NCBI RefSeq assembly: GCF_001280125.1 | Contig: NZ_LGEG01000229.1 | Span: 1 to 53,458, forward strand | Source of the DNA: Streptomyces sp. NRRL F-6492 | GTDB lineage: Bacteria > Actinomycetota > Actinomycetes > Streptomycetales > Streptomycetaceae | DNA: 53,458 bases | Direction: 5' to 3' | In this document: positions 8,354 through 17,268 of the stretch, one piece after another | How the letters are laid out: each line of letters opens with the position of its first letter | How positions within the stretch are numbered: the stretch's first letter is position 1 | Position numbers and translations under genes: made by a program | The notes under the pieces: generated by a model | Database searches by the model: none | What the model saw: only the letters and a program-made list of their open reading frames with translations | Told to the model about the DNA's origin: nothing

Positions 8354-9139
8354 TCAGTAGTTGCCGAGTCCGCCGCAGACGTTGAGCGCCTGCGCGGTGA
8401 TGGAGGCCGCGACGTCGCCCGCCAGGTAGCCCACCAGGCCCGCCACCTCCTCCGGGGTGGAGTAGCGGCCCAGCGGGATCTTGGCGTTGAAGCGCTCCTG
8501 CACGTCGTCGACCGTGGTGTCCCAGGCGGCGGCGTAGCCCTGCCGGACCCGCTCGGCCATCGGGGTCTCGACGTAGCCGGGGCACACGGCGTTGACGGTG
8601 ATCCCGGTCTTCGCCAGCTCCAGGCCCACCGCCTTGGTGAAGCCGATCACCCCGTGCTTGGACGCCGAGTACGGCGCGCCGAGCACCACGCCCTGCTTGC
8701 CGCCGGTGGAGGCGATGTTGATGATGCGGCCGCGGCCGCCCTCCCGCATCCCGCCGGTGGAGAGCACCTCGCGGGTCGCCCAGAAGACGCTGTTGAGGTT
8801 GGTGGCCATGACGTCGAGCCACAGCTCGTCGGCGATGCCGGCGGTGGGCCCGCCGCCGCTGCGGCCGGCGTTGTTGACCAGGACCCCGACCGGGCCGTGG
8901 CGCTCGACGGCGGTCCGGACGAAGTCGTGCACCGACGCGGGGTCCCGCACGTCCGCGGCGACGCCGTCGGCGTCGATCCCCTCCTCGCGCAGGGTCTTGA
9001 CGGTGGTGTCGACGTTCTCCCGCGTCCGGGAGCACAGGAACACCCGGTGGCCGTCCCGGCCGAGGCCGCGCGCGACCGCCAGTCCGATGCCGCTGGTGGC
9101 ACCGGTGACCAGGGCGAGCCGCTGAACCGTTTCGGGCAT
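8354..9139 (-). CDS. Type II polyketide ketoreductase (ActIII family, SDR)
   Basis: A 261-residue short-chain dehydrogenase whose numbering matches ActIII: TGATSGIG at residues 12-19, NNAG at 89-92, catalytic S144, Y157 and K161. It would reduce the C9 carbonyl of the nascent chain using NADPH. The stereocontrol triad at residues 94-96 is S-G-G rather than the P-G-G of ActIII. ATG at 9139 follows AAGGACC. Confidence 0.93.
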   Translation of the reverse strand: MPETVQRLALVTGATSGIGLAVARGLGRDGHRVFLCSRTRENVDTTVKTLREEGIDADGVAADVRDPASVHDFVRTAVERHGPVGVLVNNAGRSGGGPTAGIADELWLDVMATNLNSVFWATREVLSTGGMREGGRGRIINIASTGGKQGVVLGAPYSASKHGVIGFTKAVGLELAKTGITVNAVCPGYVETPMAERVRQGYAAAWDTTVDDVQERFNAKIPLGRYSTPEEVAGLVGYLAGDVAASITAQALNVCGGLGNY

Positions 9140-9183
9140 GATGGTCCTTCCGTTCGGGGTACGGGCGTCGGTGGGCGGCCGGG

Positions 9184-10155
9184 TCACGGCCGGAGCAGGA
9201 TGCGGCCGAGCTGGGCGCGGTCCTCGATGATCCGGTGGGCGGCGGCCGCCTCGGTGAGCGGCAGCTCGGCGTGCACGTGCACCTTCAGCCGGCCCTCGGT
9301 GACGTGGGCGATCAGCTCCTGCAGACCGCTGCGGATGTCGTCCGGGCGGTGCTGCCACCACTGGTCGAGGCCGCAGCCCACGACGTGCTTCATCGGGATC
9401 AGGCGCATCGCCGGGACCTGCGGCAGGGTGCCGCCGGAGGCGCCGTAGAAGACGAGCCGGCCGAACGGCTTGAGCACGTCCAGGCCCGCGAGCAGGACGT
9501 CGCCGCCGACGCTGTCGAGGATGACGTCGACGCCCTCGCCGTCGGTGGCCTTGAGGACCTCGTCGGTCCAGCCGTCCGTGCTGTAGTCCACGACGACGTC
9601 GGTGCCGTGCTCCCGCGCGAAGTCGGCCTTGGCGGGCGAGCCGACCGTGCCGATCACCCGGCCCGCCCCGTAGTGGCGGACCAGCTGGGTCATCAGGTGC
9701 CCGATGGCCCCGGCGGCCGCGTGCACGAGCACGGTGTCGCCGGGCTGGATGCGGGCCGTCTTCAGGACGCACAGCGCGGTCTGCGCGGGGGACGCCAGGA
9801 TGCTGGCCTGCGCGGCGTCGACGCCGTCCGGCAGCGGCGCCAGGAAGGTGGCGTCCGCGAGGACCAGGTCCGCGTACGCGCCGCCCATCACGGGCGCCGC
9901 CACGCGGTCCCCGACGGCGACCGTGGTCACCTCGGGACCCACCTCCTCGACCCGCCCCACGACGTCGCCGTTGGGCGTGGCCGGCAGCGGCGGCGGGAAC
10001 GGTCCGGTGCCCCTGCGGCGCTGCGTCTCGACGAAGTTCACGCCGATCGCCTCGGACCTGATCAGGACCTGCCCGGGGCCGGGGGAGGGCACCGGGACCT
10101 CCTCGACGGTGAGCACCTCGGGGTTTCCGTAGCTGTGGTAGCGGATGGACCGCAT
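9184..10155 (-). CDS. NADPH:quinone oxidoreductase / MDR-family enoyl reductase
   Basis: A 323-residue zinc-independent medium-chain reductase: N-terminal GroES-like domain (MRSIRYHSYGNPEVLTVEEV, NFVETQRRRG), then nucleotide-binding VLVHAAAGAIGHLMTQLVRHYGA near residue 140. In benzoisochromanequinone pathways the MDR protein ActVI-ORF2 is the enoyl reductase acting on the pyran ring. That analogy is plausible given the other ActVI/ActVA/ActIV-like genes, but quinone reduction is equally possible. Confidence 0.82.
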   Translation of the reverse strand: MRSIRYHSYGNPEVLTVEEVPVPSPGPGQVLIRSEAIGVNFVETQRRRGTGPFPPPLPATPNGDVVGRVEEVGPEVTTVAVGDRVAAPVMGGAYADLVLADATFLAPLPDGVDAAQASILASPAQTALCVLKTARIQPGDTVLVHAAAGAIGHLMTQLVRHYGAGRVIGTVGSPAKADFAREHGTDVVVDYSTDGWTDEVLKATDGEGVDVILDSVGGDVLLAGLDVLKPFGRLVFYGASGGTLPQVPAMRLIPMKHVVGCGLDQWWQHRPDDIRSGLQELIAHVTEGRLKVHVHAELPLTEAAAAHRIIEDRAQLGRILLRP

Positions 10156-10207
10156 GTGTGGCCTCCATGGGTGGTCTGCGAGCCTGACCGGACCGTAGGG
10201 CGGCGTG

Positions 10208-10236
10208 CTGGAGGCTCGCTCGCCGTCCCGTGGAGA
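10208..10236 (+). promoter_or_regulatory. Candidate SARP-type heptamer repeats upstream of the minimal PKS
   Basis: CTGGAGG at 10208-10214 and GTGGAGA at 10230-10236 lie exactly 22 bp apart, two SARP repeat periods, in the 182-bp divergent gap between the MDR gene and KS-alpha. The same CTGGAG core occurs at 11-bp steps at 14609-14648. A third copy in reverse orientation sits at 10267-10272. No good -10 box is seen, so this is only a candidate operator. Confidence 0.4.
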
Positions 10237-10337
10237 GCGCCGGGCACCGTGCGGCGTGCAGCCTCCCTCCAGTCCGGCTCCATGGCCCGGTGCCACCGTC
10301 GAAGCACCAACGACAGGTCGCAACGGGAGGAGTACGG

Positions 10338-11618
10338 ATGACTCGACGAGTCGTCATCACGGGACTGGGGGTCGTCGCTCCTGGCGGAATCGGCGCGAAG
10401 GCGTACTGGGACGTACTGGCGAACGGCCGCACCGCCACCCGCGCGATCACCTCCTTCGACGCCTCCCGCTACCGGTCGCGGATCGCCGCCGAGTGCGACT
10501 TCGACCCGGAGGAGTCGGGGCTCACCCCGCAGGAGATCCGGCGCATGGACCGCTCGGCGCAGTTCGCGGCCGTCGCCGCCGACGAGGCCGTGGCCGACAG
10601 CGGCCTGCTCTTCGCGGACCTGCCCCCGCACCGCACCGGCGTGGCCATCGGCACCGCCGTCGGCTGCACCACCAGCCTGGAGAAGGAGTACGTGGTCGTC
10701 AGCGACGGCGGCCGCAAGACCCTCACCGACCACCGCTACGGCGTCCCCCACCTCTACGACTACCTGGTGCCCAGCTCGGTCGCGGCCGAGGTCGCCTGGC
10801 GGGTCGGCGCGGAGGGCCCGGTCAACACCGTGTCCACCGGCTGCACCTCCGGCCTCGACGCGGTCGGCCACGCCACCGCCCTGATCCGGGAGGGCTCCGC
10901 GGACGTCGTCGTCGGCGGCGCCACCGACGCCCCGATCTCCCCCATCACCCTGGCCTGCTTCGACGCGATCCGGGCCACCTCGCCCCGCAACGACGACCCG
11001 GCCCACGCCTCCCGCCCCTTCGACCGGAGCCGCAACGGCTTCGTCCTCGGGGAGGGCGCGGCCGTCTTCGTCTTCGAGGAGCTGGAGCACGCGCTGCGCC
11101 GCGGCGCCCACATCCACGCCGAGGTGGCCGGCTTCGCGACCCGCAGCAACGCCTACCACATGACCGGGCTGCGCTCCGACGGCGCCGAACTGGCCCAGGC
11201 CGTCACCGCCGCGCTCGCCCAGGCCCGGGTCGAGCCCGGGGCGATCGACTACGTCAACGCCCACGGGTCCGGGACCAAGCAGAACGACCTGCACGAGACG
11301 GCCGCCATCAGGAAGAGCCTCGGCGAGCACGCCCGCACCACCCCGGTCAGCTCGATCAAGTCGATGATCGGGCACTCGCTGGGCGCCATCGGCTCCCTGG
11401 AGGTGGCCGCCTGCCTCCTGGCGATGCGCCACGGCCTCGTACCGCCCACCGCCAACCTCCACGACCCCGACCCGAGCTGCGACCTCGACCACGTGCCGCT
11501 GACCGCGCGCGAGACGCCGGTCCGCTCGGTCCTCAGCACCGCCAGCGGCTTCGGAGGTTTCCAGAGCGCCGTGGTCCTCACCGGCAACGGCACCGAGAGA
11601 GGAGGAGTCGCCCCGTGA
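10338..11618 (+). CDS. Type II PKS ketosynthase alpha (KS-alpha)
   Basis: The 426-residue condensing enzyme carries catalytic Cys169 in [12 protein letters not shown], His in [11 protein letters not shown] and the second His in [10 protein letters not shown]. It is the chain-extending subunit of the minimal PKS with the CLF and ACP that follow. The start is the ATG at 10338 behind a strong GGGAGGAG site; an upstream in-frame extension from 10230 is not protein-like. No KSIII or priming acyltransferase is seen, so an acetate starter made by malonyl decarboxylation is likely. Confidence 0.97.
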   Translation: MTRRVVITGLGVVAPGGIGAKAYWDVLANGRTATRAITSFDASRYRSRIAAECDFDPEESGLTPQEIRRMDRSAQFAAVAADEAVADSGLLFADLPPHRTGVAIGTAVGCTTSLEKEYVVVSDGGRKTLTDHRYGVPHLYDYLVPSSVAAEVAWRVGAEGPVNTVSTGCTSGLDAVGHATALIREGSADVVVGGATDAPISPITLACFDAIRATSPRNDDPAHASRPFDRSRNGFVLGEGAAVFVFEELEHALRRGAHIHAEVAGFATRSNAYHMTGLRSDGAELAQAVTAALAQARVEPGAIDYVNAHGSGTKQNDLHETAAIRKSLGEHARTTPVSSIKSMIGHSLGAIGSLEVAACLLAMRHGLVPPTANLHDPDPSCDLDHVPLTARETPVRSVLSTASGFGGFQSAVVLTGNGTERGGVAP

Positions 11619-12862
11619 GCGGCACCCCGTCCACCGCGGTCGTCACCGGCATCGGTGTGGTCGCCCCCAACGGCCTCGGCACCGAGGAGTACTGGGCGGC
11701 GACCCTGCGCGGCGAGAGCGGCATCGGCCGCCTCACCCGCTTCGACCCCACCCAGTACCCCTCCCGGCTGGCCGGCGAGGTCAGCGGCTTCGACCCGTCC
11801 GAGCACCTGCCGGACCGGCTGCTGCCGCAGACCGACCACATGACCCGGCTCGCGCTGACCGCCGCCGACCTGGCGGTCCTCGACGCGGGCGCCGGACCCG
11901 ACGAGCTCCACACCCTCGGCGCGGGCGTGGTCACGGCCAGCGCCTCCGGCGGCTTCGAGTTCGGCCAGCGCGAGCTGGAGAACCTGTGGAGCAAGGGCAA
12001 CGAGTACGTCAGCGCCTACCAGTCCTTCGCCTGGTTCTACGCCGTCAACACCGGCCAGATCTCCATCCGCAACGGCATGCGCGGACCGAGCGGCGTGCTC
12101 GTCGCCGACCAGGCCGGCGGGCTCGACGCGGTCGCGCACGCCCGCAGGCAACTGCGCGGCGGCTCCTCGCTGATGGTCACCGGCGGCGTCGACTCGGCGC
12201 TGTGCCCCTGGGGCTGGACCGCGCAGATCGCCACCGGGCTGCTCAGCACCTCGGAGGACCCGGCCCGCGCCTTCACCCCGTTCGCCGACACCGCGAACGG
12301 CTACGTGGCCGGCGAGGGCGGCGCCATCCTCGTCCTCGAACCGGAGGAGTCGGCCCTCGCCAGGGGAGCCCGCCCCTACGGGTCGGTCGCCGGGCACGCC
12401 GCCACCTTCGACCCGCCCCCGGGCAGCGCCCGCGGCCCCGCCCTGCGGGCCGCGATCCTGGGCGCCCTCGCCGACGCCGGGTGCGCGCCCGGAGACGTCG
12501 ACGTGGTGTACGCCGACGCGGCCGGCCTGCCCGACAAGGACGCCGCCGAGGCCGCGGCGCTCCGCGAGGTCTTCGGCCCGTACGGCGTCCCGGTCACCGC
12601 CCCCAAGACGATGACCGGACGCCTGTACTCGGGCGGCGGACCGCTCGACCTGGCCACCGCGCTGCTCGGCTTCCGGGACGGCGTGATCCCGCCGACGGTC
12701 AACGTGGCCATGGCCGACCCGGCCCACGAGGTCGACCTGGTCGTCGGGGAGCCGCGCGCGGCGGACGTCCGCACCGCGCTCGTCCTGGCCCGCGGGCACG
12801 GCGGTTTCAACTCCGCGATGGTGCTGCGCGCCCCGGCCGCCCGCCGCACCCCGACCCCCTGA
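11615..12862 (+). CDS. Type II PKS chain-length factor (KS-beta)
   Basis: A 415-residue homologue of KS-alpha in which the active-site Cys is replaced by Gln ([11 protein letters not shown]166), the hallmark of CLF. It forms the heterodimer that sets chain length and generates the starter by malonyl-ACP decarboxylation. Start is the GTG at 11615, overlapping the KS-alpha stop, with GGAGGAG upstream. Chain length cannot be read reliably by eye. Confidence 0.96.
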   Translation: MSGTPSTAVVTGIGVVAPNGLGTEEYWAATLRGESGIGRLTRFDPTQYPSRLAGEVSGFDPSEHLPDRLLPQTDHMTRLALTAADLAVLDAGAGPDELHTLGAGVVTASASGGFEFGQRELENLWSKGNEYVSAYQSFAWFYAVNTGQISIRNGMRGPSGVLVADQAGGLDAVAHARRQLRGGSSLMVTGGVDSALCPWGWTAQIATGLLSTSEDPARAFTPFADTANGYVAGEGGAILVLEPEESALARGARPYGSVAGHAATFDPPPGSARGPALRAAILGALADAGCAPGDVDVVYADAAGLPDKDAAEAAALREVFGPYGVPVTAPKTMTGRLYSGGGPLDLATALLGFRDGVIPPTVNVAMADPAHEVDLVVGEPRAADVRTALVLARGHGGFNSAMVLRAPAARRTPTP

Positions 12863-12913
12863 ACCTCCCTCCGCACCGGAGGGGCGCTTTCGACAATCCA
12901 CGGAGGAAAAGCC

Positions 12914-13192
12914 ATGGCAGCACAGGAGCTCATCACCCTTCAGGACATCGTCCGCGCCCTGCGCGCCGCCGCGGGAGCGGGGGACGGCGCCGACCTGGAC
13001 GGGGACGTCGCCGACGTGACCTTCGGCGAGCTGGGGTACGACTCGATCGCCGTCCTGGAGACCATCGGCGCGCTGGAGCGCGAGTACGGCTTCAGCCTCG
13101 GGGACGAGGCCGTCCAGGAGGCGCAGACCCCCGGACAGCTGCTCCGCCTCGTGGCCGAGGCGACGGGCAGCGTGGCCGGTCTGGCCGCCTGA
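12914..13192 (+). CDS. Type II PKS acyl carrier protein
   Basis: A 92-residue ACP with the phosphopantetheine site LGYDSIAVLE (Ser44). It is preceded by a GGAGGAAAAG ribosome site and completes the KS-CLF-ACP minimal PKS. The PPTase at 25.5-26.1 kb could activate it. Confidence 0.95.
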   Translation: MAAQELITLQDIVRALRAAAGAGDGADLDGDVADVTFGELGYDSIAVLETIGALEREYGFSLGDEAVQEAQTPGQLLRLVAEATGSVAGLAA

Positions 13193-13208
13193 CCGCGGTG
13201 AGGAACGG

Positions 13209-13245
13209 GGCCGGCCCGCACGACACCACGTCGTGCGGGCCGGCC
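13209..13245. terminator. Terminator after the minimal PKS
   Basis: A perfect 16-bp inverted repeat (13209-13224 and 13230-13245) with loop ACCAC lies 17 bp after the ACP stop, between convergent genes. It should stop the rightward KS-CLF-ACP transcript. Confidence 0.85.
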
Positions 13246-13287
13246 TTCCTCGCGCCCTCGTCCGGGGCGGTCGCCGCACGGACGAAA

Positions 13288-13324
13288 GCCCGTGGCCCCC
13301 GGGGAGTCCCCGGAGACCACGGGC
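13288..13324. terminator. Terminator of the leftward P450 gene
   Basis: Two 17-base arms (15 of 17 paired) separated by AGT lie 18 bp beyond the P450 stop. With the hairpin at 13209-13245 it insulates the two convergent transcripts. Confidence 0.7.
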
Positions 13325-13341
13325 GGTGCGCAGCGGGTCCG

Positions 13342-14553
13342 TCACCAGGTGACGGGCACCTCGGTGAACCCCTCCACGAGCACACCGGTGTTACGGCTCA
13401 GCTCCTGCGCCGGGACCGTGAGCCGCAGCTCCGGGTAGCGCCGGAGCAGGGTGCCGATCGCCGTCTGGAGCTCCATCCGGGCCAGCGCGGAGCCGGCGCA
13501 GAAGTGCGGCCCGGCGCTGAACGACAGGTGCTTGTTGTCGTCCCGGTCGAGGCGCAGCGCGTCGGGCTCCTTGAAGACCTGCTCGTCGCGGTTGGCGGAC
13601 TCCAGGGCGAGGAACACGGCGGAGCCCGCCGGGATCGTCACCCCGCCCACCTCGATGTCCGCGGCGGAGTACCGCACGGCGGCCAGCTGCGAGAACAGCA
13701 CCTGGTAGCGCAGCAGCTCCTCCACCGCCGCCGGGACGAGCGAGAGGTCCTCGCGGACCTTCGCCAGCTCCTCCGGGTGCGCGAGCAGCGTGACGACGGC
13801 GGCGGCCAGGTGGTTGGCGGTGGACTCGTACCCGCCCATCAGCAACCCCTGCACCCAGTACAGGAGTTCGTACTCGCCGAGCCGGCTCTCGTCCTCGTTC
13901 CGCACCGCGATGAGGGAGCTGATCAGGTCGTCGCCCGGCTGCTCCCGCTTGGCGGCGACCAGGCGCTGGATGTAGCCGAACAGCTCGCCGCGGTACCGGG
14001 CGACCTCCTCGGCGCTGTAGCGGTTGACCGACAGGTAGGCGTCGGTCCACAGCCGGAAGTCCTTCTGGTCCTCCGGCGGGACCCCGAGCAGCCCGCACAG
14101 GGTGCGGATGCCGAGCGGGAACGCCAGCGCCTCGGCGAGGTCGGCGGTGGGGCCCGCGGCCTCCATCTCGTCGAGCAGCTCGTCGACCAGGGCCTGCACG
14201 TGCGGGCGCATCTTCTCGACCCGGGCCGCGCTCAGGGCCTTGGTGACGAGCCGGCGCATCCGGGGGTGCTCGGGCGGGTCCAGGCTCACGTTCGGGTCCT
14301 GGAACATCGAGTTGTCCTTGGTGATCCGCGGCAGGTCCTCGCTGGAGCGGTCGCGGAGCAGCCGGGGGTCGGAGAGCAGGGCCCGGATGTCCTCGTACCG
14401 GGTGACGACCCATCCCGGGTCCCCGCTGGGCAGGGTGACCCGGACGGCGGGGCGCTCGCGCAGGCCGCGCAGTTCGCCGGGGGCGTCCAGCACCGACGGA
14501 CGGTTGCCGAACGGATAGGTCGGGGGGCTCTCGTGCATCGGGCAGGTCGTCAA
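13342..14553 (-). CDS. Cytochrome P450
   Basis: A 403-residue soluble bacterial P450. It has the haem loop GPHFCAGSALARME with Cys352, the I-helix GGYESTANHLAAAV with Glu-Ser in place of the usual acid-Thr arrangement, and the EXXR-like ALESANRDEQVF region. The start MTTCPMHESPP is typical of biosynthetic CYPs. It lies alone, leftward, divergent from the aminotransferase operon. Substrate unknown: either the polyketide or the lysine-derived ring acid. Confidence 0.93.
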   Translation of the reverse strand: MTTCPMHESPPTYPFGNRPSVLDAPGELRGLRERPAVRVTLPSGDPGWVVTRYEDIRALLSDPRLLRDRSSEDLPRITKDNSMFQDPNVSLDPPEHPRMRRLVTKALSAARVEKMRPHVQALVDELLDEMEAAGPTADLAEALAFPLGIRTLCGLLGVPPEDQKDFRLWTDAYLSVNRYSAEEVARYRGELFGYIQRLVAAKREQPGDDLISSLIAVRNEDESRLGEYELLYWVQGLLMGGYESTANHLAAAVVTLLAHPEELAKVREDLSLVPAAVEELLRYQVLFSQLAAVRYSAADIEVGGVTIPAGSAVFLALESANRDEQVFKEPDALRLDRDDNKHLSFSAGPHFCAGSALARMELQTAIGTLLRRYPELRLTVPAQELSRNTGVLVEGFTEVPVTW

Positions 14554-14608
14554 GGCGGCGTCCTCTCCTCAGGGTGAAACCACACTCAGGGCAGGGTCGC
14601 AGCGGCCA

Positions 14609-14648
14609 CTGGAGCGGATCTGGAGAGTCAACGGAACCGCACTGGAGA
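14609..14648 (+). promoter_or_regulatory. SARP-like operator: CTGGAG repeats at 11-bp steps
   Basis: CTGGAGC at 14609, CTGGAGA at 14620, a weak ACGGAAC at 14631 and CTGGAGA at 14642 lie at exact 11-bp intervals in the 233-bp divergent gap between the P450 and aminotransferase genes. SARPs recognise such heptamer direct repeats just upstream of the -10. TAGATT at 14654-14659 is a possible -10 for rightward transcription. The surrounding bases are unusually A+T-rich. Confidence 0.55.
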
Positions 14649-14786
14649 GTTTCTAGATTTTGCTGAATTACTTGAAGTATCTCGTGTAGCGTGTTTGGTT
14701 AGTTGTCGTCATTGTGTTGTGTCACCAGTCCAGTTGTGTCACCAGCCCAGGGGTCGACACAGGCCCTTCAGACGATGCGGGGAATC

Positions 14787-16058
14787 ATGGAAAGTGCACC
14801 ATCCGCAGTCGTTCCGCTCGGCTCCCCCACCAGACCGGCCCGGGGGAGCATCCTCGGCGACGACGAACTGGCCGTGATCGAAGAACTGCTCAGGTCCGGC
14901 AGCCCCCTCTCCGGGGGCATCTGGCGCGAGCGCTTCGAAGAGGCCTTCCGCGCGCACCTCGGCGTCGCGCACGCGCTCTCGGTCACCAGCGGGACCACCG
15001 CCCTCCGGCTGGCCCTCCACCTGCTCGACCTGCGCCCCGGCGACGAGGTCATCGCCACTCCGCAGACCTACATGGCCACCGTGCAGCCGCTCCTCGACTA
15101 CGGCGTACGGGTCCGCTTCTGCGACGTGGAGCCCGACTCGCTCAACATCGACGCCTCGCGCATCGAGGAGCTGATCACCGAACGCACCCGGGCCGTCGTC
15201 ATGGTCCACTACGGCGGCCGCGCGGCCGACATGCCGCGCATCATGGCGCTCGCCGAGCGGTACGGCCTGACCGTCGTCGAGGACGCGGCCCACGCCATCG
15301 GCGGCTCGCTGAACGGCCGGCCCCTCGGCTCGTTCGGAGACTTCGGAATCTTCAGCTTCCACTCCTCCAAGAACATCACCACGCTGGGCGAGGGCGGCAT
15401 GCTCGTCGTGCGCGACGACGAGCACGCGGCCCGCGCGACCGCGCTGCGCGACAACTCGGTCGACGCCGTCTACGTCCCCTCCCGGCACACCTTCGCCTCG
15501 ACCAGCCGCCCGCCCGCCGGGGCCATGTTCCCCGCCGACTCCTACACGGCCGACTGCCTGATGCTCCGGGGAACGGGCATCAACGGGACGCTCGCGGAGC
15601 CGGCCGCCGCGGTCGGCTTCGTCCAGCTCGGCAAACTGCCCCGGCTCCAGGCCAGGCGCAGGGAACTGGCCCACCGGTACACCGAGCGCCTCGCGGCCGT
15701 GCCCGGCCTGCGCGTCCCGCCGGTGCCGGAGGGCGTGGACCATCCGTACCACCTGTTCACCGCGTTCGTGGACCCCGAGCTGATCGACCGGGACGCCCTC
15801 CTCGACGCCATGGACGCGGCCGGCGACCCGCTGCCGCTGCGCTACTTCCCCCTGCACCTCATGCCGGAGTGGCGGGCCCACGGCCACCGCGAGGGCGAGT
15901 GCCCCGTGGCCGAGCGCCGCTGGTTCCGGGAAATGATCAACATCCCCTGCCAGCCCGGCATCGACGACGACCAGGCCGACCAGCTGATGGACCGGCTGGA
16001 GCACGCCCTCGACCGGTCGTGGCGGCACGGGCGGGCCCCCCTCGGGAGGACCGCATGA
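14787..16058 (+). CDS. DegT/DnrJ/EryC1-type PLP aminotransferase
   Basis: A fold-type I aminotransferase of the sugar/AHBA-like DegT family, 423 residues from the ATG at 14787 (GGGGA just upstream; ATG at 14775 is possible). The PLP lysine is K195 in SFHSSKNITTLGEGG, with EDAAHAIGG upstream. Its stop overlaps the NikD-like gene, then a mu-crystallin-like gene. In nikkomycin and streptogramin pathways a lysine 2-aminotransferase makes piperideine-2-carboxylate for such enzymes, and that is the likely job here. An AHBA synthase is unlikely because no kinase or dehydrogenase partner is present. Confidence 0.82.
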   Translation: MESAPSAVVPLGSPTRPARGSILGDDELAVIEELLRSGSPLSGGIWRERFEEAFRAHLGVAHALSVTSGTTALRLALHLLDLRPGDEVIATPQTYMATVQPLLDYGVRVRFCDVEPDSLNIDASRIEELITERTRAVVMVHYGGRAADMPRIMALAERYGLTVVEDAAHAIGGSLNGRPLGSFGDFGIFSFHSSKNITTLGEGGMLVVRDDEHAARATALRDNSVDAVYVPSRHTFASTSRPPAGAMFPADSYTADCLMLRGTGINGTLAEPAAAVGFVQLGKLPRLQARRRELAHRYTERLAAVPGLRVPPVPEGVDHPYHLFTAFVDPELIDRDALLDAMDAAGDPLPLRYFPLHLMPEWRAHGHREGECPVAERRWFREMINIPCQPGIDDDQADQLMDRLEHALDRSWRHGRAPLGRTA

Positions 16059-17227
16059 CCGCACACCGCACCCCCCGCCGCTCCTACGACCTCGTCGTGG
16101 TCGGCGGCGGCGCCGTCGGACTCAGCACCGCCTGGTACGCCGCGGACCGCGGCGCCTCCGTGCTCGTCCTGGAGAGCGGCGACGGACCGGAGAACACCGG
16201 CAGCTCCGCCGGCGACGAACGCCAGTGGCGCGTCCAGTACACCCAGCGCGACCTCACCGAGCTGACGGTCCGCGCCCTGCCGCTGTGGCGGCGCCTGGAG
16301 GAGGCTTGCGGCCGGCGCCTGGTGCACCACACCGGCAGCCTGTGGTTCGGCGAGACCAAGGAATCCACCAACGAGGGCCAGATAGCCGACGCCGCCCAGG
16401 TCCTCGACGACGTCGGCCTGCGCTACGAGTGGCTCACCGCCGGCGCCATCGAGGAACGCTTCGGCTTCACCGGTTTACCCTCCCACTACGAGGGCTTCCA
16501 CCAGCCCGACGGCGGCGTCGTCGACGTCCGCGGCACCCTCTGGTCCCTCGCCCACCTCGCCCGCACGGCGGGCGCCGAGATCCGCGCCGGACAGCGCGTC
16601 CTCGCCCTGGAGCCGCACCCCGAACGCGTCGAGGTCGTCACCGGCGACGCCCGGATCACCGCCGGCAAGGTCGTCGTCACCGCCGGCCCCTGGACCAACC
16701 AGCTGACCGAACCGCTCGGCGTCCGCCTCGACACCGAGGTGTACGACATGGCCACCGCCTACTTCCGGCTCCGCGACCCGGGCCGCGACCTGCCCACCTG
16801 GTTCGCCTTCCAGACCCCGACGGACACCGACTCCAACCTCTTCTACGGATTCGGCACCAACCCGTGGGGCCCCGGCGGCCTCGTCCGCGTCGCCCCGGAC
16901 TTCGAGAGCGACCCCCGGAGCGCGCCGCCCGCCGTCCGGCCGGGACCCGACCCGCACCAGCTGCGCCGCACCGCCGAGTTCGTCGCCCGTCACATGCCCA
17001 TGCTCGACCCCGAGCCGGTCCGGCCGGGATCCTGCCTGATCGCCCTGCCCCGCGACCACGGACGGCAGTTCTACCTCGGCGCCCTGCCGCCCGACGGGGG
17101 CCGCGACCGGATCCTCGTCCAGTCGGCCGGCTGGGCCTTCAAGTTCGTCCCCGTCTTCGGCGACGCGCTCGCCCGGCTCGCCCTCGACGGCGACGCCGGA
17201 CACCCCGTCGAGCGCTTCCGTCCGTGA
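16055..17227 (+). CDS. NikD-like FAD amine/imine oxidase
   Basis: The 390-residue flavoprotein has the Rossmann motif VVVGGGAVGLSTAW at residues 13-26. It shows segments I recognise as NikD-like: GSLWFG, EGFHQPDGGVVDVRGTL, NLFYGFGTNPW and GWAFKFVPVFG. Cys327 in GSCLIALPRD aligns with the covalent flavin Cys of this family. NikD oxidises piperideine-2-carboxylate to picolinate, so a picolinate or partly unsaturated ring acid is the expected product. Codon 141 is TTA, rare in Streptomyces and read by the bldA tRNA. Translation is coupled to the aminotransferase by ATGA overlap. Confidence 0.85.
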   Translation: MTAHRTPRRSYDLVVVGGGAVGLSTAWYAADRGASVLVLESGDGPENTGSSAGDERQWRVQYTQRDLTELTVRALPLWRRLEEACGRRLVHHTGSLWFGETKESTNEGQIADAAQVLDDVGLRYEWLTAGAIEERFGFTGLPSHYEGFHQPDGGVVDVRGTLWSLAHLARTAGAEIRAGQRVLALEPHPERVEVVTGDARITAGKVVVTAGPWTNQLTEPLGVRLDTEVYDMATAYFRLRDPGRDLPTWFAFQTPTDTDSNLFYGFGTNPWGPGGLVRVAPDFESDPRSAPPAVRPGPDPHQLRRTAEFVARHMPMLDPEPVRPGSCLIALPRDHGRQFYLGALPPDGGRDRILVQSAGWAFKFVPVFGDALARLALDGDAGHPVERFRP

Positions 17228-17268
17228 CCGCTCGCCACCACCCGACACCGCCACCCGAGGAGAAGCCG

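Noticed and set aside
14787..16058. AHBA synthase (mitomycin/ansamycin type) as identity of the DegT-like protein
   Set aside because: No AHBA kinase, phosphatase or aminoDAHP genes are nearby; its partners are a NikD-like oxidase and a mu-crystallin-like reductase.
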